From JANPCX01 sp050916095 (GTDB lineage Bacteria > Pseudomonadota > Gammaproteobacteria > Burkholderiales > Burkholderiaceae_C), in contig CP050901.1 in assembly GCA_050916095.1 (NCBI GenBank), positions 2,666,001 through 2,730,000 of the forward strand: a stretch of DNA of 64,000 nt. The letters run 5' to 3'. Under the pieces are notes generated by a model, which did no database searches, was not told where the DNA came from, and saw nothing but the letters and a program-made list of their open reading frames with translations. Of this stretch, positions 59,727 to 64,000 are shown one piece after another (the stretch's first letter is position 1; each line of letters starts with the position of its first letter). The position numbers and the translations under genes were made by a program.

Positions 59727-61640
59727 TCAGGGTTCGGTGCCGGTTGCGCCGACGCGGGGCGAGCCGTCGTCCCACCAGGCACCCAGCACCCATTCGTTGG
59801 GCGCAAAGTAACGGGGCACGACATCGGGCCGTTTGAGGCGCTGGTGGTGAATGAAGTACTGGTGCCGCAGGTAACGCCACGGCAGCACATAGTGGTGATG
59901 CATCAGAACGCGGTCCAGCGCATGGGCCACTGTTTCTAGCTCTTGCTGGCTGTTGGCCTCGAGCAGCTTTTCAATCAAGGCGTCTACCGCTGGCGACCTC
60001 ACACCGGCCACGTTCTCTGAACCCTCGACATCAGCTTGTGAGGAGTGGAAGTTGCGCAGCAGCTCCGGGCCAGGCAGCCGTGCTTCGCGCAGTCCGATGC
60101 GGGTGAAGTCGAAATCAAATTTGCGCAAGCGCTGGCGCTCGAGGGCGGCATCGGGCGTTCGCGTCTTGACCACCACGCCGAGTTTGCGCAGGTTGTAGTA
60201 GTAACTCTCCAGCAGCCCGCCGCGGTCGCTGACTTCTATCTCCAGCGCCTGCCCGGCACTGTTGCGCAGCACACGACCCTGGTGTTTCCAGCCCGCATCG
60301 GCGAGCAGCTTCAAGGCTTCCACCATGTTCTGCCGAATGCTTGACGCGCCGACGGTTTTCGGTTGCGCCAGCATGGGGCCGAACACCGCCGGAACCAACT
60401 CGTTGCGATACGGCTCGAGCAGCGCGAGTTCGGCGGGACTTGGCAGCCCTTTGGCAGCCAGCGGGGTATTGGAAAAGTAGCTGTCCTGGCGGTCGAATTC
60501 GTCGTCAAGCACCATGCGGTTGAGCCACTCCCAGTCGTACACCAGATTCAGCGCCTTGCGCACACGCACATCCTGGAACTGTGGCCGCCGCAGGTTGAAC
60601 ACATAACCGTTCATCGGTGCCGGGTTGCCATGAAGCACCTTGGCCTTGATCAACTCACCGCTGTCAAAACGCGAGCCGATGAACTGGCAGCACCAGTAGC
60701 GCATCTTGTTTTCTGGGTAGAAGTCGAAGTCGCCTGCGCGGATCGCTGACACCAGGGTGTCTTTGTCTTTGTAGAGCTTGTAGACCACACGGTCGAAGTT
60801 GAAGGCCCCCCGCCGAACCGGTAGATCCTGCGCCCAGTACTTGGGGTTGCGGGTGAAGACCACGTTTTGCCCGGAGGCCGAGCGCTCGACGACATAGGGG
60901 CCACTGGTCACAGGCTTTTCTAACTTGAGTTCTTCAAAGGGCGTGGTGCTGCCATCAGCCAGGCGGCCCCATTTCGGCGAGAACACCGGCAGGCTGCCCG
61001 CCACAAATGGCAAGTCGCGGCCCTTGCGTTTGAACTCAAAACGAACGGTACGGGCATCGAGCACCACGAGCTTGTCAATGTCAGCGAAATAACTTTTGAA
61101 ACGTGGACTGGCCTTGCGTCCGGTCAGCACATTGAACGACTGTTTGACATCCTGCGCGGTGACCGGGTCGCCATTGTTGAAGCGTGCCTTTGGGTGCAGG
61201 CGGAACTTGACCCAGCTGAAGTCAGGTGCCACCTCGATGTCTTCAGCCAGCAGACCGTACTGGGTGCTGGGTTCGTCCAGGCTGTGCACCGTGAGGGTTT
61301 CGAACATCAGCTCCAAAACGCCAGGCGCTGGTTTGCCGCGCAGCGTGAATGGATTGAACTTGTCGAAGCTGCTGTGCTGCACCACGTGGGAGAGGTTGAG
61401 CGTGCCCCGCTTGGGCGCATTCGGATTGACGTAGTCGAAATGTGTGAAGTCGGCCGGGTACTTCGGATCACCAAAGTAGGCCACCGCATGGGCTGCATGG
61501 GCCACGCCCGGCATGACCCAGGTGGCCAGCATGGCCAACAGAACCGCGCAAGACACGCACAATCTCCAGCCGCGTGCAGGCCACGACAGCCCCGCGCCGT
61601 TCAAGCCGTGCTGCAAGCCTCGCGTGAACAATATGTTCAT
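59727..61640 (-). CDS. Peptide ABC transporter substrate-binding protein, second set (YejA-like)
   Basis: This 637-residue family 5 binding protein is a clear paralogue of the one at 39487. The signal region WRLCVSCAVLLAMLATWVMP ends near VAHAAHAVAYFGDPKYP, and FDYVNPNAPKRGTLNLSHVV, FRLHPKARFNNGDPVTAQDV, SGPYVVERSASGQNVVFTRN and YWAQDLPVRRG follow. ATG 61640 overlaps the stop of the permease gene as ATGA. Compared with its paralogue it carries an N-terminal signal free of repeat sequence. Ligand unknown; peptide-like compounds are usual for this branch. Confidence 0.9.
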   Translation of the reverse strand: MNILFTRGLQHGLNGAGLSWPARGWRLCVSCAVLLAMLATWVMPGVAHAAHAVAYFGDPKYPADFTHFDYVNPNAPKRGTLNLSHVVQHSSFDKFNPFTLRGKPAPGVLELMFETLTVHSLDEPSTQYGLLAEDIEVAPDFSWVKFRLHPKARFNNGDPVTAQDVKQSFNVLTGRKASPRFKSYFADIDKLVVLDARTVRFEFKRKGRDLPFVAGSLPVFSPKWGRLADGSTTPFEELKLEKPVTSGPYVVERSASGQNVVFTRNPKYWAQDLPVRRGAFNFDRVVYKLYKDKDTLVSAIRAGDFDFYPENKMRYWCCQFIGSRFDSGELIKAKVLHGNPAPMNGYVFNLRRPQFQDVRVRKALNLVYDWEWLNRMVLDDEFDRQDSYFSNTPLAAKGLPSPAELALLEPYRNELVPAVFGPMLAQPKTVGASSIRQNMVEALKLLADAGWKHQGRVLRNSAGQALEIEVSDRGGLLESYYYNLRKLGVVVKTRTPDAALERQRLRKFDFDFTRIGLREARLPGPELLRNFHSSQADVEGSENVAGVRSPAVDALIEKLLEANSQQELETVAHALDRVLMHHHYVLPWRYLRHQYFIHHQRLKRPDVVPRYFAPNEWVLGAWWDDGSPRVGATGTEP

Positions 61641-62770
61641 GGTGTGCTCACCGGCGCCAGTCGGGCGGGCGCTTCGACGGGGACCGCCGTGGGGTGGGTA
61701 TCCAGTGCAGCAGGCTCACCCTGGCGGTTGTCCAGCGCATTACGCAGCGCATCGCCCATGAAGGTGAGCAGCAGCATGGTCACCATCAGCGCACCGAACG
61801 CGGCCACAGAAATCCACCAGGCGTCGAGGTTGGACTTGCCCTGCTGCAGCAAGCGGCCCAGGCTGGGTGTGTCGCCCCCCACGCCCAGGCCCAGAAAGTC
61901 CAAGCTGGCCAAGGCCGTGATGGCGGCACTCATGCGAAAGGGCAAAAAGGTGATCACCGGCGTCAAGCTGTTGGGCAGCAGGTGACGCCACATGATTTGC
62001 CAACTGGACAGGCCGAGCGCCCGCGCGGCCTTCACATACTCCAGTTGGCGATTGCGCAGGAACTCGGCGCGCACATAGTCGGACAGGTGCACCCAGCCGA
62101 ACAGTGACAGCAGCACGAACAAAAGCAGGAAACTGGCCTCGAACATGGAGGCAAATACGATGAGCAGGTAGAGCTCAGGCATCGCGCCCCAGACCTCGAT
62201 CAGGCGCTGCGTGACCAGGTCCACTTTGCCGGCGAAATATCCTTGCACCGCCCCGATCACCACGCCCAGCGCCGTACCCGCCAACGTCAGCGCCAAGGCA
62301 AAGGTGACGGAAATGCGAAAACCGTAAAGCAGCAGCGCCGCCACGTCGTAGCCTGCGGTGTCGGTACCCAGCCAGTTGCGCCGCGTCGGCTCGCCAGGGT
62401 GGTGATCGCCATCGGTGAAGTAGTTCAGCGTGGTGTGGTGGAAGGGGTAAAGGGGGTACAAGGCGAAGGTGCCCGGCCTGGAAAGCAAGGCGCGCACGGC
62501 CGGGTCGCCATAGTCCGCTGCAATGGGCAGCTCGCCGCCAATGTCCGCTTCACTGTAGTCATTGAACAACGGCAAAAGCACCCGCTGCTGGTGCACGATC
62601 AGCAGGGGCCGGTCGTTGGCGAGCAGTTCGGCGCACAGGCTGATCCCGTAGAGGGATAGAAAGATGACCAAACAAACCATGCCGGTTCGGTTAGCCCGAA
62701 AACGTTGCCAGACACGCCGCCAAGGGGAGGTCTGCGCTTGAACGTCGGGCGTGAAGGTATCGCTCATCAT
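61637..62770 (-). CDS. Peptide ABC transporter permease, second set (YejE-like)
   Basis: This permease of about 377 residues opens WRRVWQRFRANRTGMVCLVIF and contains NWLGTDTAGYDVAALLLYGF and the coupling loop AARALGLSSWQIMWRHLLPNS. The start is ambiguous: ATG 62770 and ATG 62767 both lie between the permease genes, whereas the frame opening at 62857 would overlap yejB2 by 56 bp. Its C-terminus (LDTHPTAVPVEAPARLAPV) is not repeat-derived, unlike that of the 43441 paralogue. Confidence 0.87.
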   Translation of the reverse strand: MMSDTFTPDVQAQTSPWRRVWQRFRANRTGMVCLVIFLSLYGISLCAELLANDRPLLIVHQQRVLLPLFNDYSEADIGGELPIAADYGDPAVRALLSRPGTFALYPLYPFHHTTLNYFTDGDHHPGEPTRRNWLGTDTAGYDVAALLLYGFRISVTFALALTLAGTALGVVIGAVQGYFAGKVDLVTQRLIEVWGAMPELYLLIVFASMFEASFLLLFVLLSLFGWVHLSDYVRAEFLRNRQLEYVKAARALGLSSWQIMWRHLLPNSLTPVITFLPFRMSAAITALASLDFLGLGVGGDTPSLGRLLQQGKSNLDAWWISVAAFGALMVTMLLLTFMGDALRNALDNRQGEPAALDTHPTAVPVEAPARLAPVSTP

Positions 62771-62801
62771 GAAGACTTTCAATGAATGCTGGGCCTGCGG
62801 C

Positions 62802-63860
62802 TCAATCGACGGCGTCGTACTTGATACGGGGGTCGACTGCGACATAAGCCACGTCACCCACCAGCTTGATCAAAAGACCGACCAGGGTGAAGACGTAGAG
62901 GCTTCCCAGCACCACCGGGTAGTCGCGTGTCACGATGGATTCATAGGACAACAGACCCAGACCGTCCAGCGAAAACAAGGTTTCGATGAGCAAGCTGCCT
63001 GTGAAAAAAGCAGCAATGAATGCGCCAGGAAACCCCGTCACCAGCGGCAGCAACGCATTGCGCAGCACATGTTTCCAGAGCACATGGCGCTCTGAGAGGC
63101 CTTTGGCACGGGCCGTCAGAACATATTGCTTGCTCAACTCCTCGGCGAAGGTGTTGCGTGTCAGCAGCGACTTGATGGCGAACTGGCCCACCACGCCTGC
63201 AGTGACAGGCAGCGCCACGTGCCAGAGGTAGTCCTTGACCTTGGCGAGGGGCGTCAGCTCATGCCAGTTCTCAGACACCAGGCCACGAAGCGGGAACAAG
63301 TCCCAGAACGAACCGCCACCGAACAACAGTATCAGCAGAACCCCCAGCACAAACCCAGGCACCGCATAACCAGCCAACACCACGAGGCTGGTCAACACAT
63401 CAAACCGCGAGCCGATGCGCACGGCCTTGGTCACCCCCAGCGGCACCGAGACGGCATAGGTCAGCAGAAACGTCCACATGCCCAGCGCCATCGAGACACG
63501 AAACTTTTCCTGAATCAAGGGCCAGACGTCCTGCTGGCGAAACCAACTGCGCCCAAGGTCAAAGCCCAAAAAGCCAGTGACCATGCCGACGTAACGTTGC
63601 AGTGGTGGTTTGTCAAAACCATACAAGCTGCGCAACTGTTCGACCTGTTGAGGATCGATGCCTTTGCGGCCGGTGTAATTCCAACCACCCGAGGAATGTG
63701 CCCCCTCATCCCCACCCCGCGCGTTTTCCTGATCGATGCGCAGCAGGATGGAGTCCACCGGGCCACCCGGAACAAACTGCGTGACCACGAAAGTCAAGGT
63801 CAGCACACCCAAGAGTGTGGGCACCATGGCCAGCAGTCGTTTGAAAAGATAGATCCACAT
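62802..63860 (-). CDS. Peptide ABC transporter permease, second set (YejB-like)
   Basis: This 352-residue permease begins MWIYLFKRLLAMVPTLLGVLTLTF and has FGGGSFWDLFPLRGL and TARAKGLSERHVLWKHVLRNALLP. It equals its paralogue at 44721 in length and is very similar throughout. It is the first gene of yejB2-yejE2-yejA2. No ATPase gene accompanies these three within the window; one could lie upstream beyond 64000. Confidence 0.92.
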   Translation of the reverse strand: MWIYLFKRLLAMVPTLLGVLTLTFVVTQFVPGGPVDSILLRIDQENARGGDEGAHSSGGWNYTGRKGIDPQQVEQLRSLYGFDKPPLQRYVGMVTGFLGFDLGRSWFRQQDVWPLIQEKFRVSMALGMWTFLLTYAVSVPLGVTKAVRIGSRFDVLTSLVVLAGYAVPGFVLGVLLILLFGGGSFWDLFPLRGLVSENWHELTPLAKVKDYLWHVALPVTAGVVGQFAIKSLLTRNTFAEELSKQYVLTARAKGLSERHVLWKHVLRNALLPLVTGFPGAFIAAFFTGSLLIETLFSLDGLGLLSYESIVTRDYPVVLGSLYVFTLVGLLIKLVGDVAYVAVDPRIKYDAVD

Positions 63861-63926
63861 GGGGTGTCACGACTCAGTAGGGCACTACGAGATGCGCACG
63901 ATTGGGCCCACTCGCCCTCAAGAATG

Positions 63927-63952
63927 GCGGTGCCTCGCAGCCGAGGCACCGC
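63927..63952. other. Perfect 11-bp hairpin upstream of the second yejB
   Basis: GCGGTGCCTCG-CAGC-CGAGGCACCGC. No T-run follows on either strand. It may be the end of an upstream gene lying outside the window. Confidence 0.45.
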
Positions 63953-64000
63953 CGATCGCGTCGTTTGATCAAGGGCAAGAGGCGCATGAACAAACAGATC

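Overview
This window looks like a chromosomal segment of a betaproteobacterium of the order Burkholderiales, probably family Comamonadaceae. The evidence is the gene order pheA-tyrA-aroA/cmk-rpsA-ihfB-lapA-lapB, the fused AroA-Cmk protein, the moderately high GC content, many GTG/TTG starts, and a dense family of palindromic intergenic repeats built around CTTCGACAGGCTCAGGG. The species cannot be named from the sequence alone.

Layout. 0-7.6 kb: aromatic amino acid biosynthesis (pheA end, tyrA, aroA-cmk fusion), then rpsA, ihfB and lapAB. 7.6-15.9 kb: lipopolysaccharide assembly (two GT9 heptosyltransferase-like proteins, a DUF4254 protein, a GT4 glycosyltransferase, a frameshifted O-antigen ligase-like gene, MsbA-like flippase, WecA/MraY-like transferase). 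16-20.6 kb: SOS polymerase dnaE2, whose LexA operator has been split by an IS1595-family element with an 8-bp target duplication. 20.6-24.8 kb: a frameshifted DUF418 membrane protein diverging from a TetR regulator over two palindromic operators, then ribD and a frameshifted ribE. 24.8-34.6 kb: a PQQ-type sugar dehydrogenase-like lipoprotein, an unknown gene cut by an IS5-type element (4-bp duplication, clean in-frame reconstitution), an unusual exported cytochrome c, PhoX and Tex. 34.9-38.7 kb: a DUF3141 protein, an HDOD protein, tRNA-Cys and tRNA-Gly. 38.9-45.8 kb: a complete YejBEFA-type peptide ABC transporter with a coupled nitroreductase. 46.3-48.2 kb: a decayed PIN toxin-antitoxin remnant joined to an AT-rich island.

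The most interesting part is 48.3-55.9 kb. A three-gene operon (DszB-like protein, class-II-aldolase-like protein, DszA-type flavin monooxygenase) diverges from a TonB-dependent receptor followed by a second DszB-like protein. Both DszB-like proteins would normally be called ABC substrate-binding proteins. However, they have no signal peptide, no adjacent importer, and they keep the Cys/His/Arg positions that form the active site of the desulfinase DszB. I read this as a candidate organosulfur uptake and desulfurisation locus. It is followed by an ABC-2 exporter, a second aldolase-like protein lacking a metal ligand, and a second YejBEA set without its own ATPase (55.9-63.9 kb).

Across the window four genes (waaL-like, DUF418, ribE, PIN toxin) each carry a one-base excess in a short G/C run. 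Removing one base restores the normal family length in each case. This may be sequencing error for ribE, an essential-type gene; the PIN gene has also lost its catalytic residues and is truly decayed.
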